Positions 1 through 11,040 of a stretch of DNA of 64,000 nt are shown here, in pieces. Source of the DNA: Castor canadensis. Its lineage: Eukaryota > Chordata > Mammalia > Rodentia > Castoridae. The notes under the pieces were generated by a model. The model was given only the letters and a program-made list of their open reading frames with translations. It was not told the origin of the DNA and did no database searches. The stretch is taken from assembly GCF_047511655.1 (NCBI RefSeq), contig NC_133399.1:3165333-3229332 (forward strand), given 5' to 3'. A program made the translations under genes and the position numbers. Positions within the stretch are counted from its first letter, which is position 1. The number at the start of each line of letters is the position of its first letter.

Positions 1-914
1 TTAATCTTGGGACTTGAAAAATGTGATTTTATATTTATTGTAGAAAAGGAACGTACCAAGGAATCCACCTTCAGAATGGACATGATATAGGGAACTACAA
101 GACAATTCAAATTACCCTGAAAGATCCAAGTGTCACTAAAAACCAGGTTTATTTTATTTTAACTCTAAAAAGTGTGACTAACAGCAAAATAGATTGTTAC
201 TTTAAAATTTTTGTTAGGACCATCAACATGCCTTATTTTATACTTAGAAAGAACTATTGTATATTGCTCATTTTTAACAGTGGTTAGTTTTGTCTTAATG
301 TCTCTTAATACTTTTGACACTGATTGTACATGTCAATACTTACAGAACTGTCATAGACCTGTTAATACAGTAATACATTTAGGGTAAGTTTAGTTTATGG
401 ATGATTCTGTTGCACTTTTGTTGTGTATGTGTTGTTTTTTACATATATATGATAAGTAGGTATACAAAAAGATAATGCTACAGACATAAAGTTTTACAGA
501 CAATGAAGAGATTACTGCATGGTGTAAATATTTGTGTACTTTATTTTAAAATTATTTGCCCTGAAGTTTTACAAACTACTATGTAAATTTGAAAATTCCT
601 ATGGTATATCCATAATAGGGTGATGATCCCTGAGACCTTAACAGCTGTATAGCCATCATGGGCATAAGATAGCCTGAAATTTATGAGTTAGGTGCATGAG
701 ATCTGAAGCACAAACTTTACCCAGAAAATATGTCAATTTCAGGTTACATGGACTTTGTTGGAAGAAACTGTGAACCAGTGTTTTGAGGAGGTAGATTGTT
801 GGATCAAGAAAGATTGCAGTAAGAAGTCCAGTCCACTGGATCCTAGTCAGAGCAATTCCATCTTTCAGAAATGCAACATTTAGGTCTTCTTTGTAATGAG
901 GCTGAAGCCAACAA
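1..914. other. AT-rich intergenic sequence, nothing recognised
   Basis: I see no gene, exon, promoter or clear repeat here. Frames are closed often in all six readings, and the one longer antisense frame (656-982) runs into a SINE. The sequence is AT-rich with almost no CpG, as expected for methylated, unconstrained mammalian DNA. Confidence 0.5.
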
Positions 915-1012
915 GGCTGGTGGGGCTCAAGTGAGAGAATGCTTATCCAGCTACTGAGAAGCCCTGAGATCAAAACCAGCACTAATCAATGAATAAATAA
1001 GTAAATAAATAA
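915..1012 (+). mobile_element. SINE, tRNA-like body only
   Basis: The block opens with the 'ggctggtggggctcaagtg' motif of the SINE body, passes a B-box-like 'gagatcaaaaccagc', and ends in an A-rich tail with TAAA repeats. The 7SL/B1-like head is missing. The tail lies on the right, so the element is on the plus strand. Confidence 0.6.
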
Positions 1013-2039
1013 AGCCATACTTTCCTGAGACCAGGAGCATCCCCTATAAGTGCAAATACTCCATGTACTCATATATGTTTGCCAAAAAATAGTTTTAACT
1101 GTGCCTGAGTTCTCTGAGTCTGTAATCACTTATTTCACTGCAGTGTGTCATTGCAAGGTCAGGGTTGCATTAATTCTACTGTAGACATAGAGCCATAAAA
1201 CACTAATGCTATAGGGTGTCATTGCTACCTGTAAGTTGTTGGCTACTTTCTCTGTAACTCTTGATAAACTCAATTAATCATCAGACTGTACTTGGTGGAG
1301 TCCTTCCTTACTGTTGGTGCTATCACAATTCAGAGGCATACATTTCTTTTACATCTCACTGGAAATTTTTATAACACCTGTTTTCCAAAGGATTACGTTG
1401 TGCTATTTTAGTTTACAATGGCATGACTATAAATGGAAAATTCCTGAATATCAAATTTTGAATGTTCCATGCCAATAATGTCACAAAGTGTGGCACCATC
1501 TTTTACCTCACTTCATAACATCACTTGAATGCTGTCTGGTGGTACTGTGTGGGATAGTGAAGAACAGGGAAATGGGACACCAATGCTTTTTCAGGAAGCA
1601 ATGTTTGTTACCCCCTGCCAGCAATTTACCATGCCAGCAATGACTCAGTGGATTCACACCCCTGAGAACAAAGGGGCCTTTCCTTATATACCATTCTAGA
1701 CAGGTTAGAGAAGCAAGAAACAAAGATTCATCCATATACGGTTACATACTATCTCATAGGCTGGCATTTCCTCAGTGCTAAGTGACCTTTGCTTTCATAT
1801 TCTCTAAGTTTTATCTCCATGCTAGGACCTCCCTTCCTCCTTGCTATGTTACCACACACAGACTTGCCTGCTTCTTTTCTGGCCCTCTTCCCTCCTTCAA
1901 TATATTATCAAAGGTGAAGAAAAGTGAATACAGTATAATGTGATATATTGAAAGAGACTGACAACATATGCACAAACTTTTATTAGTATAGGTTTTTATC
2001 ATCTATTAGTTGCATTTGATCTTTAGTTGATGGGCACTA
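1013..2039. other. Intergenic sequence, nothing recognised
   Basis: About 1 kb with no supported gene or classifiable repeat. A 75-aa antisense frame (1508-1735) has no motif I recognise and no paralogue elsewhere in the window, so I treat it as chance. Confidence 0.4.
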
Positions 2040-2203
2040 GTGACCCAATGCCTGTACTACTAACTACTCCAGTGGCAGAGATCATGAGGATCACAGTTGG
2101 AATCCAGCCCAAGCAAATAGTTCACAACACTCTATCTTGAAAAACCCACCACTAAAAAAGGCTGATGGAGTGACTTAAGGTGTAGGCCCTGAGATCAAAC
2201 ACC

Positions 2204-2236
<33 letters not shown>
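2040..2236 (+). mobile_element. Composite SINE with a CA-repeat tail
   Basis: Both halves are present. The B1-like head contains 'ggcagagatcatgaggatc' and the tRNA-like body contains 'ggctgatggagtgactta'. The usual A-rich tail has been replaced or extended by a pure (CA)n run at about 2208-2236. The element is full length and moderately diverged. Confidence 0.75.
2208..2236. repeat. (CA)n microsatellite
   Basis: About 14 uninterrupted AC units form the 3' tail of the preceding SINE. Such repeats often grow out of SINE tails and are usually length-polymorphic. Confidence 0.9.
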
Positions 2237-2240
<4 letters not shown>

Positions 2241-3596
2241 AGAGAGTGAAGTACAGTTTACTATATATTAAGAGACATGGAGTCCATTCACAAAGTGAAT
2301 TTAAGTAGTTTAGTGTAATAGTTATGTTTCATTATTACATGTTGGTTCTAAACTGTTAATGAACATAATTAAAAAAATTATCATAGATATCTATACATGA
2401 AAGCAGAGTATTTATAGGGTTAAATATGACCCACTCTTTCAGGAATTTGCTAGCAAGTCCTTGGAACATAGCACCATTGATAAGAAGGTTTTGTAGCTTT
2501 TCCTTGTTATTTGAATGAATAAAGTAACATCACTCTTGCCAGATTTACTGACCAGGATAGGATGATAGGGTAGAATTTGATGGAAGAGACAGCCAGGACT
2601 GTGGAACCTGTGGAGAAGACATGGAAAATGTATATTGTTCAAGAGAAACCATCTTCTACTCACAAAGTACATTGTGTTGATTCAGGGAACCTTTCTGACT
2701 TTTCCCCCAGGTCTGTACTCCCTGTCCCCTGTCTTATAGCCCATGCACTAAAGGAATCTCTTTTTGGCCCAGTCTTCCTGGAAATGAGGGCTTCTCATCA
2801 TGCCAGTTGCTAAAGTCTCCCTGGGGAAAGTGAAAGGCAAACAGCTTTTGGTGTGTATTGTAGGAGATAGTGGAGTCCACATTCCTGAATGACTCAAAGT
2901 CTTTGCTGACCTCTGCAGACTCTGGAGCCAATCATTTCTCTGTCCAGGGTGTGCTGGTGTAGTGTTCATGGTGATACCCTGTGGAGAAGAGGACAAAAGA
3001 CAAATCATAGAGCTAAAGTTCAAGGTGACCCTTGATCTAATCTCCCACCTTTCTTCAGGTAACATCAGACAGTATCAAGTAGTAGAGACTCTGTCAGTTT
3101 GGACCACTTCTTGGAAGGCAGACAAACTTTAGAGTGACCATGGGAAAGAAGGTACAAGGACATAGTGTGTAGAGTCACACAGCCTGAGGTGAGGGTGGAG
3201 GGCTGATGAGAAGACAGTCCTCCAGCTTGGGAGTCTCCTTGGGTCCTTTGCCCATTCTCTGTGCCTTCTAATTTGGTCTGCCTATGTCTAACTGCAGCTG
3301 CTCTCTCAGCAATTTTTCTTCTGTCAGTGCTCCTAGAGTTTAGGGAATAGTAGGATGCGTTTGAAGAGATTTTCTGACGTCATGACATGAAATAGGCAGT
3401 AGATTAATAATATTCAGTGGGTGGACGCCAAGGAAATTGCTAAGCATCATGCAATGCTCAGGATGTCCCCCACAAGGAAATATCCAGCCTAAAATGTTAC
3501 TAGTGCTGAGGTTGAGAACCCTCATAGGCCCTTCTTGCCTGTGCTGCTGTGACTCTGCTCATCCTTACTACACCAAACAGTGTGAATGCATGTGCA
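2237..3596. other. Non-coding sequence, nothing firm
   Basis: Slightly less AT-rich than its surroundings. Overlapping open frames on both strands (2577-2813 plus; 2734-2931 and 2748-3065 minus) cover the same 490 bases in different frames, which argues against any of them being a gene. I see no motif, signal peptide or splice structure that holds together. No second copy was noticed in the window. Confidence 0.4.
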
Positions 3597-3770
3597 TTTT
3601 TTTGTACTGAGATAGAACTCAAGGTCTTTGGCAGGGTAAGCAAGTACTGTATCACTGAGTTTTAGTCTCAGCCTCATGTACATGTATATTTAAAATAGGG
3701 ATTCACTATGTAGTCCTGTTGTCCTTGAACTCATGATCCTCCTGCCTCTGTTTTTCAAGTACTTCCAAGG
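3597..3770 (-). mobile_element. Composite SINE, reverse orientation
   Basis: The T-rich left end, the reversed tRNA-like body and the reversed B1-like head ('cttgaactcatgatcctcc') run in the order expected of a minus-strand insertion. It is well diverged. Confidence 0.65.
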
Positions 3771-3926
3771 GTCAATATGCAAAGCAAAAGAAAAATTTTG
3801 ATGTCATGAATGAAACGCAGGGTATGTATCTACCAGGCATGTGCTCTTCCACTGATCTCCTAACCCTATCCTCAGATACATATATTTTCAATGTACCCAA
3901 ATAGAATTATATGAATGTTCATTCAA

Positions 3927-4138
3927 TTTTTTTGTGATACTTGGGTTTGAACTCAGGGCCTCATGCTTGGTATGCATGTGCTCTACAACTTGAGCCCTCT
4001 GTCACCCCTGTTTTTATGTTAGGTATTTTTGAGAAAAGATCTCAGATGTATTTGCCTGGGACTGACTTTGAACTGCTGATCTTGCTGTTCTCTACTTCCT
4101 GAGTAGATAGTATTACATAAGAAGCCATGCCCACCTGG
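3927..4138 (-). mobile_element. Composite SINE, reverse orientation, full length
   Basis: It starts with a T run, continues with 'gggtttgaactcagggcct' and 'ttgagcc', and closes with the reversed B1-like head ending in 'gccatgcccacctgg'. Both halves are retained, making it one of the better copies in the first 10 kb. Confidence 0.8.
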
Positions 4139-4689
4139 ACAAATTTTTTTTTAGTTACGAAAATTCTTTTCAACATTGATTTAATTTTGGTTGTGGACAT
4201 CTGATTCCTGTCAGGGCCTCCATTGTTTGCTTTTACCACATCACACTTGCCTTCTCCCCAATCATGTTCCTGTAATCTCCTCCACTGGCATTGTTGAAAT
4301 AATTGCCATGGGACTTATTCTTTTATATACTTCCTCAAATATATATATGCCATTGTATACAGTGTGCAATGTAAATCCTTATCACCTACCACTTAGTGTT
4401 CTACCATAATTTGGGAGGTTTACTTAGACCTCTAATGTTACCAATTCTGTGCATTTCTTAATAGATCAAATGTCACTGATATGTTGTGCTATTCTAATGC
4501 TGGTATGTACAATAGCTGATAAGGGAAATGATGAAGTAGCATAAACTCTAACTTAAAATCCCAATCACACCAAACGTTATCTTTGAACACTAAGTCAAGG
4601 TGGAAGACATACAGTAATGTTTAACTCAAAAACCTCATCAACCAAATGGATACAAGTATTGTCATAGAATTTACTAGCCCCAAACTGCA
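4139..4689. other. Intergenic sequence, nothing recognised
   Basis: AT-rich sequence with a small polymorphic-looking TA stretch near 4335. No gene or repeat family could be named. Confidence 0.4.
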
Positions 4690-5200
4690 GAATAAGAATC
4701 TTTTCAACAGCAAATGGAATATTCACAAAGATACACCATGTTCAGAGCTATATATTGCATGCACCTTAACTAATATAAATTTATAGAAAGCAATGGCTGG
4801 GATGAACTGAGGAGTGTTGACACTGTGAAGCTGCAGAGTAATTGAGAACAGATGAACCACACATGCATGAGGTTGAGCGTTCTCTCCTTTTTGAGGTTGT
4901 AAGTCTGCTTGTCAGGCAAGTGTTTTCTCCACAGTGCTTTTGTTTGATGTGGGTAGATATTCTGGAGTGAGACCAAACTAAATACACATGGAAAAAAATC
5001 AAAGAATGTCAGTGATTTGCAAAGCAACATTAAATGGACTTAGGCATTTACAGTTTCTTAACGTTACCACCTTAAAATGTCTAAAGTGAAATATTCTCTC
5101 TGGTCAATTTTTTGAATAAGAGGAGAGAGGATTTTTGCTTTTCAATAGGAGAAGTGGTGAGAAGGGCTTGATGGATTCTATGAGATAATTCCTTAGGTTT
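4690..5200 (+). repeat. Old duplicon fragment related to 29.99-30.4 kb and 57.5-57.9 kb
   Basis: The segment around 4800-4930 ('gtgaagctgcagagtaatt', then 'gttctctcctttttgaggt') aligns with 30118-30190 and 57638-57715 in the same orientation. The match is interrupted and much weaker than between the two later copies, so this looks like an older member of the duplicated family. Overlapping antisense frames of 73 and 86 aa here are not shared by the paralogues and are probably not coding. Confidence 0.5.
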
Positions 5201-5844
5201 TTGTGATATCAGTAGGCACTGATCCTCTTTAGGAATCCCTTTCAGGAATCACTCTAGTCATCATTGTGGGACTCCATTTAGACTCATGAAAATGTGTTTT
5301 CTTATCATTGTGTGTGACACAGAATTTTTGTTGTCAATAATATAGAGAATATAGTCCATATTTCTTTGTTTTTCTTTATTTTTCTTCATTAGACAAGAAG
5401 GGATTTTATTAGCAGACTGCCCAGAAACATAGATGATGGCACCCCTTGTTCACTGACCACCCTGGAGCACTGTGTCAAGCAGGGAAAACCCTGAGGCTGT
5501 TCCAGAAAAACCCCTACTGCTCCCCACATGTACACTCCTCTACCCCCACCCAACTCCCCACCAGTAGCTGAAGTCTGTGACAAGGTCCCAAGGAAAACAT
5601 CCTTCCCTCTTTTGCTCTATTCTGACAGGCTCAGTCACACATTTTTGACCATGCACATTGGCATTTGGAGCTCAAGCCATGCCCCAAAGTTATTCAGTGC
5701 TTTTTTAGTTATTTTTCATGTAGGGTCTCCCATGTTGACCATGGCTGCTTCATACTCTAATCTTTCCACAGAAACTCCCATGTAGGTGGCATTATTTGCA
5801 AATACCACCATACAGAGTTATTGTCTGAGATGATGTTGCATTAA
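5201..5844. other. Intergenic sequence, nothing recognised
   Basis: A C-rich patch near 5535-5560 produces short proline-rich open frames on both strands. They overlap each other and show no motif. Part of 5700-5790 resembles a rearranged SINE head, but not clearly enough to annotate. Confidence 0.35.
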
Positions 5845-5937
5845 CTTTTTGCCCAGGTTGGTCTCCAACCATGAGCCTACGAACCTTTGTCTCCTGAGTA
5901 GATGAGTTGACAGGCCCGTGCCACCACAACCCAGCAC
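5845..5937 (-). mobile_element. SINE, reversed B1-like head only
   Basis: 'gcccaggttggtctccaac' followed by 'ctcctgagtagatgag' and a 'gccaccacaacccagc' end is the reversed 7SL-like head. The tRNA-like half is absent or too diverged. Confidence 0.6.
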
Positions 5938-6131
5938 ACACTAGGATATTTCTGAATTACAATGTTATCCTTGGACTCACATCATCAAATTTACAAAACA
6001 AACTCCCTTTATTTGCATTGCATCTTGAACTGTAATTTCAGGCACTTCATTTTTGCCAACCTTTTCAAAAATCATCTTATAATTAAAAATTTTCAGTATC
6101 TTTTTAATGCTACCAAAAAGATGTATTACAC

Positions 6132-6215
6132 ATTTTTTGGTGGAATCAGGTTTTGAACTCAGGGCTTTGCACTTGTTAAGCAGGTGCTCTATTGCTTAAG
6201 CCACACCTCCTCCTC
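6132..6215 (-). mobile_element. SINE, reversed tRNA-like body
   Basis: 'ggttttgaactcagggctt', then 'gttaagcaggtgctct' and a proline-codon-like end are diagnostic of the reversed tRNA-like half. No head follows, so this is a partial copy. Confidence 0.7.
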
Positions 6216-6460
6216 ACATTTAAGAGATGACTTGGATTTTGAGAATCTTCTTTTTTGGCAGCTCTCTGTGGTTCCATACCTCTTCCTAAAGCAATTGTCA
6301 TTATTCATTCTGTATGAGAGAATGAAAATTGATATTATTTGCAGAATATATCATATGTACATCAGGATTGCAAAAATTCCAGTGACTTTTTGGAGAGAAG
6401 GAAAAGGTGGTTAGAAATAAAGATCCCATAAGTGAAGATACACTAAATTCTTTCTCTTCC

Positions 6461-6540
6461 TTGGGCATACTGGGGTTTAAAGTTAGGGATTCAAATTTGC
6501 TAGTCACATGATCTAACACTTGAGCCATGCCTCCAGACTG
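6461..6540 (-). mobile_element. SINE, reversed tRNA-like body, diverged
   Basis: 'actggggtttaaagttaggg' and 'acttgagccatgcctccag' mark the two ends of a reversed body. The middle has drifted. Confidence 0.55.
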
Positions 6541-6800
6541 CAAAATCATTATTCACAGCTGTTATCATCGATAAACATAAGTACAGGGTACTTACAGTTG
6601 CTGAGAAGAAATGATGAATGACAGAAACTGAATATGGTATGGAAGGGAAGACTCTGGAGCATTCCATGATACATGCATTGATCCTGAACCTTTGTAATGT
6701 TATTTGAAAGTGTATTGAAGGCCTTTGATGTGCCTGATGAGGAAGTGCTAGGCCCAAGTTCAAATGTCAGAATCACAAAAATGTGGATGAAAGAGTCTTT

Positions 6801-6986
6801 TGTGTTGCTACACAATTAAAATCCCAGCCACTGGGGAGGATGTTGCAAAAAAGATTATCATTTGGATGCCAGTCAGAGTTGTTTAGTGAGACTCTGTCTC
6901 AAAATAAAAATCGGTAGGGATGTAACTCACCACTGACAGCTCTCCTAGCAATTATAAGGTCTCAGGCTAAACCCATAGTAATACAA

Positions 6987-7019
<33 letters not shown>

Positions 7020-7041
7020 CACACACGCGCGCACACACACG
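6801..7041 (+). mobile_element. Composite SINE with long (CA)n tail
   Basis: A diverged plus-strand copy whose head ends in a 'gagactctgtctcaaaataa' join. The body ends in a mixed AC repeat running from about 6984 to 7041, with a short CG-containing interruption near 7026-7031. Confidence 0.6.
6984..7041. repeat. Imperfect (CA)n microsatellite
   Basis: A run of AC units broken by 'aaac' and by a CGCGCG segment. It grows from the tail of the SINE just upstream. Confidence 0.9.
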
Positions 7042-7191
7042 AAACAAAAGAAAAAACTGCATTAACATAAACTGCAAATATACATTGCAAAGTAAAAGAA
7101 CATAACAAATAAAAAATAGTAAAAAAAAATTTGATATCCTAATAGTGAAAACAAAATGGAATGCAGGGAAAGCACAATTAAATGAGATCTT

Positions 7192-7241
7192 TAGCCAGGG
7201 ACTGGTGGCTAACGTCTGTAATATTTGCTACTCTGGAGATA
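7192..7241 (+). mobile_element. Truncated SINE head joined to a P block
   Basis: 'agccagggactggtggct' and 'ctactctggagatag' match the first 50 bases of the composite SINE in plus orientation. The match stops abruptly at 7241, where homology to the P-type exon block starts. The SINE head therefore sits where the P promoter would be, marking a recombination or deletion breakpoint. Confidence 0.6.
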
Positions 7242-8000
7242 GTGCTAGGAGGCCTATGTTGCCTACCACATTATCCCCATATTTGCCATGTGTCTGCTGC
7301 TGGGAGACTTGTCATGTTACACAGATCCAGCAGCTGTGTGAAATCTTCTGACTGCATGACCATAGGGAAGTCACCTGGAAGCATCAGAAGAGGGAAATGG
7401 TGAGAGGGTGGCTAGGCATCTGCAGTGCTGGGTGGAAGGACTGTTGGAACCAGAAGCAGTGGTGGTTTTGACTGGGTCCTGTCCATTCAGGAGACTGTGC
7501 TCTCATCACACTGTTGGGGTCTTAGTCCGCTGCCGCCTGGTGGGTGGCAGTGCACTGGGGCCTTGAACACAGTCCTATATCCCTGTGAGGTGACTTAACC
7601 CCAGCCCGCAGCCCTGCTGGGAGTTTTCTGCCTGCAAATCCCTATCTGGCTGACTGAGGTGGCTGAGGATGCCACCCAGTACTTATGGAGTTTGTGCTGG
7701 GCCAGGGCGCTGCTGTGCAGTGCCCCTAAATCCTTACTGTGACCTTGCTTTGCTTTGAGTCCTTCAGGTTCTACCAAAACATGGGCTAAACTCTATGCTC
7801 CGTTTCCTAAATCCAGTGCTTCTTAGTGCTGCCAGTAAGTCCCTAAATTTCCATAATTCTGCACATTGTAAGATTCCTTGGAAATGTAGAAAGGTGATTT
7901 GCTCTCAAATAAAGAAGAAAACAGTAGAAGAAAGAATTTGGGGTTAGACAGACGTGAAGATTGGCAAAATCAGTTTTCTCCTATGATTATCTTGTTTATT
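7242..8000 (+). pseudogene. P1: promoterless first-exon block
   Basis: This block aligns with 8690-9620. It keeps the YY1-like 'ccatatttgccatg' and the exon with 'cagctgtgtgaaatcttctg'. The terminal ATG is at 7397-7399, followed by a GTGAGA donor. The CCAAT-bearing promoter is missing, and most CpG dinucleotides seen in the neighbouring copy have decayed. About 200 bases present at 9300-9500 are deleted here. I infer a dead or promoterless duplicate of the KRAB-ZNF-like exon 1 that lies 1.4 kb downstream. Confidence 0.5.
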
Positions 8001-8009
8001 TCCTTGTTT

Positions 8010-8095
8010 TATTTTTGGGCACTGAAGTTTGAACTCATAGCTTTGCATTTACAGGGCAGGTGCTCAGCTGCTTGAAACACATCTCCAGTCTATTT
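8010..8095 (-). mobile_element. SINE, reversed tRNA-like body, shared with 9.63 kb
   Basis: The copy lies at the same position relative to the P block as the SINE at 9629-9838 and 34219-34434. It was therefore inserted before the P blocks were duplicated. Confidence 0.6.
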
Positions 8096-8189
8096 TATCT
8101 GGTTCTATTGGAGTTGGGGTCCGTACATGAAAAAAGTAAATTACTTTTTTTGGCAATGTATTTTTATTTTCTTGCGTGCAAATGATTAG

Positions 8190-8823
8190 ATTGAAACACG
8201 AGGTATGAGAAATCCCTGGCCATCTGCTTCCTTCCAGTTTCCAGAGTTTGAGCATCAGCCCTACGTCAATTTCGTGTGTCCTAGCCTACCTGAGTCTCCT
8301 CTCCTTAACAGACATGATGAATTTTCTCCACGGAATATTGAGTCTAGAATTCTCTGGGTAAACCTCTTGTACCATTTTCAGGAGGAGTAAGCAAGAAGGT
8401 CACAGAGAGTACAAGAAGCAGGCGCTCGGCCCAGAGGGCCAGGACAAGTTCTGCTGAATGTGATTGTCTGACAAAGTAAAATATACCTCCAACAGAGGAA
8501 GTCTGATTGGCAAGGGCTGCTGGATTCTTTCATCTTCAACTCACCAGTTTAGCATCCCCTCCCCACTCCACTTCCCATCACTCAAGGGCTTGGGGGTGGG
8601 CCCTGTGTGCAGTAGCCAATCAGAGCGGCTGTTCAATCGCCTGCACCTCCCGTCCAATGAGGAGCGACGGTGTTAGGCGATTCACGATGCCTCTTATCAT
8701 CGCCATATTTGCCATGCGCCTGCTGGAGGGACATTGCTCAGGCTTTACAGCTCAGCAGCTGTGTGAAATCTTCTGACTGCAGGGCCACAGGGACGTCACG
8801 TGGACGCGTCAGAGCGGGAAATG
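8190..8823 (+). promoter_or_regulatory. P2: CpG-rich promoter with first exon, KRAB-ZNF-like
   Basis: This is the best preserved member of the P family. From 8401 to 9190 I count about 28 CpG, far above the rest of the window. CCAAT boxes lie at 8616-8620 and 8654-8658. A YY1-like 'cgccatatttg' lies at 8701-8711, and a CRE/E-box-like 'gacgtcacgtgg' at 8792-8803. The probable exon ends in an ATG at 8821-8823 directly followed by the donor. Known KRAB zinc-finger genes often use CpG-rich promoters of this kind and place the start codon as the last codon of exon 1. The plus-strand reading is set by the donor and by the order of CCAAT boxes and exon. The assignment to KRAB-ZNF is an inference from layout, since no KRAB or finger exon is visible. 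It could instead be the 5' end of another multi-copy rodent family. Confidence 0.5.
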
Positions 8824-8829
8824 GTGAGA
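8821..8829 (+). other. Start codon and splice donor of the P2 first exon
   Basis: The sequence reads ATG then GTGAGA, so the start codon would be the final codon of exon 1 and the intron would be phase 0. A strong donor directly after the only in-context ATG is what makes this exon recognisable. The same ATG-donor junction recurs at 7397, 31343, 52840, 58838 and 60285. Confidence 0.45.
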
Positions 8830-9628
8830 AGGCGGCTGGGCATCTGCAGTGCTGGGTGGAGGGATTTTTGTATCTTTAATCTGCAGTGGTTTTGACTGGG
8901 CCCAGTCCGTTCTGGGTCTGTGACCTGATCAAATGGCTGTGGCCTTAGGTCTGCTGACGACTGGAGGGTGGTAGGATCGGTATCCTTGAACCCTGCCCTG
9001 TGTCCTTGTGAGGCAACTTCATCCCAGCCCACTGCCCTGCTGGGAGATTCTGCAAATTCCTGTCCCGCAGACTGAGGTGGCTTGGAGTCTCCCGAGTACT
9101 TACGGACTTTGGTCCGGGACAGGGCGCTCCTGTGCAGAGTCTCCAAACTCCTTACTCGTTCGTGGCTTCCCTTTGAGTCCTTCAGGTTCAACGGAAGCCT
9201 TGGCTAAACTCTATGCTTGTGTTCTAAAACCAGTGCTTCTTAGTACTCCAAGAAGTCCCTAAATTTCCACAAATCCTGCACATTGTCAGATTCTTTGGAA
9301 ATGCGAATCCACACGTGCACATGATTGGATTCTGAGTGGAGGGGACACTTTTTGCCCTTCCTCACTTAACTGTTAATTTTCCACAGCTTGTCTCTTAGAA
9401 TATTGTTTTATAATGAAATGCTGATTAACTTAGACCATGAGTTTAAGAGATTTATACTAGGGGGAAAGCCCCGAAAGTAAGGTATGTAGGCATCTCAAGG
9501 CAGAAAGGCTATTTGCTCTCAAAGAGAGAAGAGAACAGGAGAAGAAATAAATTGTGAGTGCACAGACATGGAGATTGGCAAGAACAGTTTTCTCCTGTGA
9601 TCATCTTGGTCTTGTTTACTTGTTTCTT

Positions 9629-9838
9629 GCTCTATTTTGGGAGACTTAGGTTTACAATAATAGTTTTGCATTTACAGAGCAGTGCTGAAATGCTTGATCC
9701 ATGTCTCTAGTCTGTTTTGGTCTGGATATTTTGGAGATGGGGTCTCCTAAAATATTTTTCTTAGCTGACCTTCTCTGTCATCCTAATCAGTCTCCCAAAT
9801 ACATAGTTTTACAGGGAGGGGCTACCAGTGCAAGGATC
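9629..9838 (-). mobile_element. Composite SINE, reverse orientation, shared A/B
   Basis: A reversed body ('tttacagagcagtgctgaaa') is followed by a reversed head ('tggagatggggtctcc'). The paralogue is at 34219-34434. Confidence 0.6.
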
Positions 9839-9846
9839 TTTGTGGT

Positions 9847-10070
9847 CTTTTTTTTGTCTGTACTGGATTTGAACTCAGGGCCTCATGATTGCTAGGCAAG
9901 TGCTCTTACCACTTCAGTGACTGCACTAGCATTTTTTTTGATGGGTTTTTTTTTTTTTTTTTTTTGATAAGGTCTCAAGAACTTTTTGCTAGGAAGGCTT
10001 TGAACCAAGACCTTCCTGATCTCTGTCTCCTGAGCAGCTAGGATTACAGGCATGAACCACAGGGACCTGG
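9847..10070 (-). mobile_element. Composite SINE, reverse orientation, shared A/B
   Basis: Full length, with 'gatttgaactcagggcctc' near the left end and 'gctaggattacaggcatgaa' near the right. A pure T run (about 9946-9965) separates the halves and is expanded relative to the B copy at 34443-34669. Confidence 0.85.
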
Positions 10071-11040
10071 GTTCTTCATGATCTTATGGTGACACTGATG
10101 TGTGATTTGTTGGATGACTCAGGATCAGATTTGTGAAATTCACCTTACAACTATTAACAAATCATTTTGAAGATATTTGCAATGATTACTTCATAACCAT
10201 TTTTGATGCAAAAAATGGGCATTTGGAAAGTGTGTGGGGGAATGTCTGAGTTTGCAAAAGGGGTAATGGGAAGAGTGTTGGTTCTGTGCTTGTAGTGCAG
10301 AATGATTGGAAGTGTGGGTTACTTGCAGATATTTATGAGTGTTACAACTTCATAATTTATCATTCCACCATTTTCCTTTTGTGTTGAGGTAGATGGTTAA
10401 ACAGCGTGTATTTTGTGCCAGTGAAGACACTGCTGGGAGGCCCAGACTCAGAGAAGAACACCTTTATGTTTTTCCTGAGGGGGCAAAAAGTTGGTGCATT
10501 TGGAAGGTGATGTGGGTGTGTAGTATAAGTTAAAAATTTTTGCCCACGTGGATTTCTAGCACAGAGATTCTGAAATCCGTGAATTTTCTGCAGCAATAGG
10601 AGTGTATTTGGTTGTTTTACTAAGCCCCATTGAGGCAATGTTTGCATTTATTCTAATTACTTGTCTCAGGGTGGTACTGCTCTATGACTTAAGGAAGGAC
10701 ACCAGTGTGACCAGACATAGCAAATGTGCTATGGCTTGTTGTCTGTTTCCCACTGCCCAGAAGTTGGAGGGGGTGTGCTAAGTCTGGATGGTGTAAGATT
10801 TGAATTGAAAGATAATTAGTTGGTGTTTGAAAGTTGGTTGGTGTTGGTAACACCACATATTTGTTATCATGATGACAAAGAAATACAGCACAAATCATAA
10901 CATTTGAGGTCTTTGGGGGAATGTTTGCTAATGTTACCAGAGTGCCCATTCTTGGTGCTTATGTCTTTTGTGAGAGGAATTCAGGCAAGGAACTGGAGTT
11001 GAGCAAAAGTGAAGCATGGCTTATTAAGGAAAGAGTATAT
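10071..11040. other. Non-coding part of duplicon A, nothing recognised
   Basis: The sequence is well matched in B at 34670-35560, but frames are not. The 95-aa and 86-aa antisense frames at 10360-10949 are broken in B by insertions and deletions, which argues against coding. Small duplicon-wide similarities recur near 32.2 kb and 59.7 kb. Confidence 0.45.

Noticed and set aside
2208-7041. CA repeats as possible CRISPR-like or regulatory arrays
   Set aside because: They are simple dinucleotide tails of SINEs in a mammalian genome.
8796-9191. 131-aa antisense frame over P2
   Set aside because: CpG-rich, GC-rich sequence tends to stay open by chance. The matching part of P1 is closed, and the plus-strand exon signals explain the block better.
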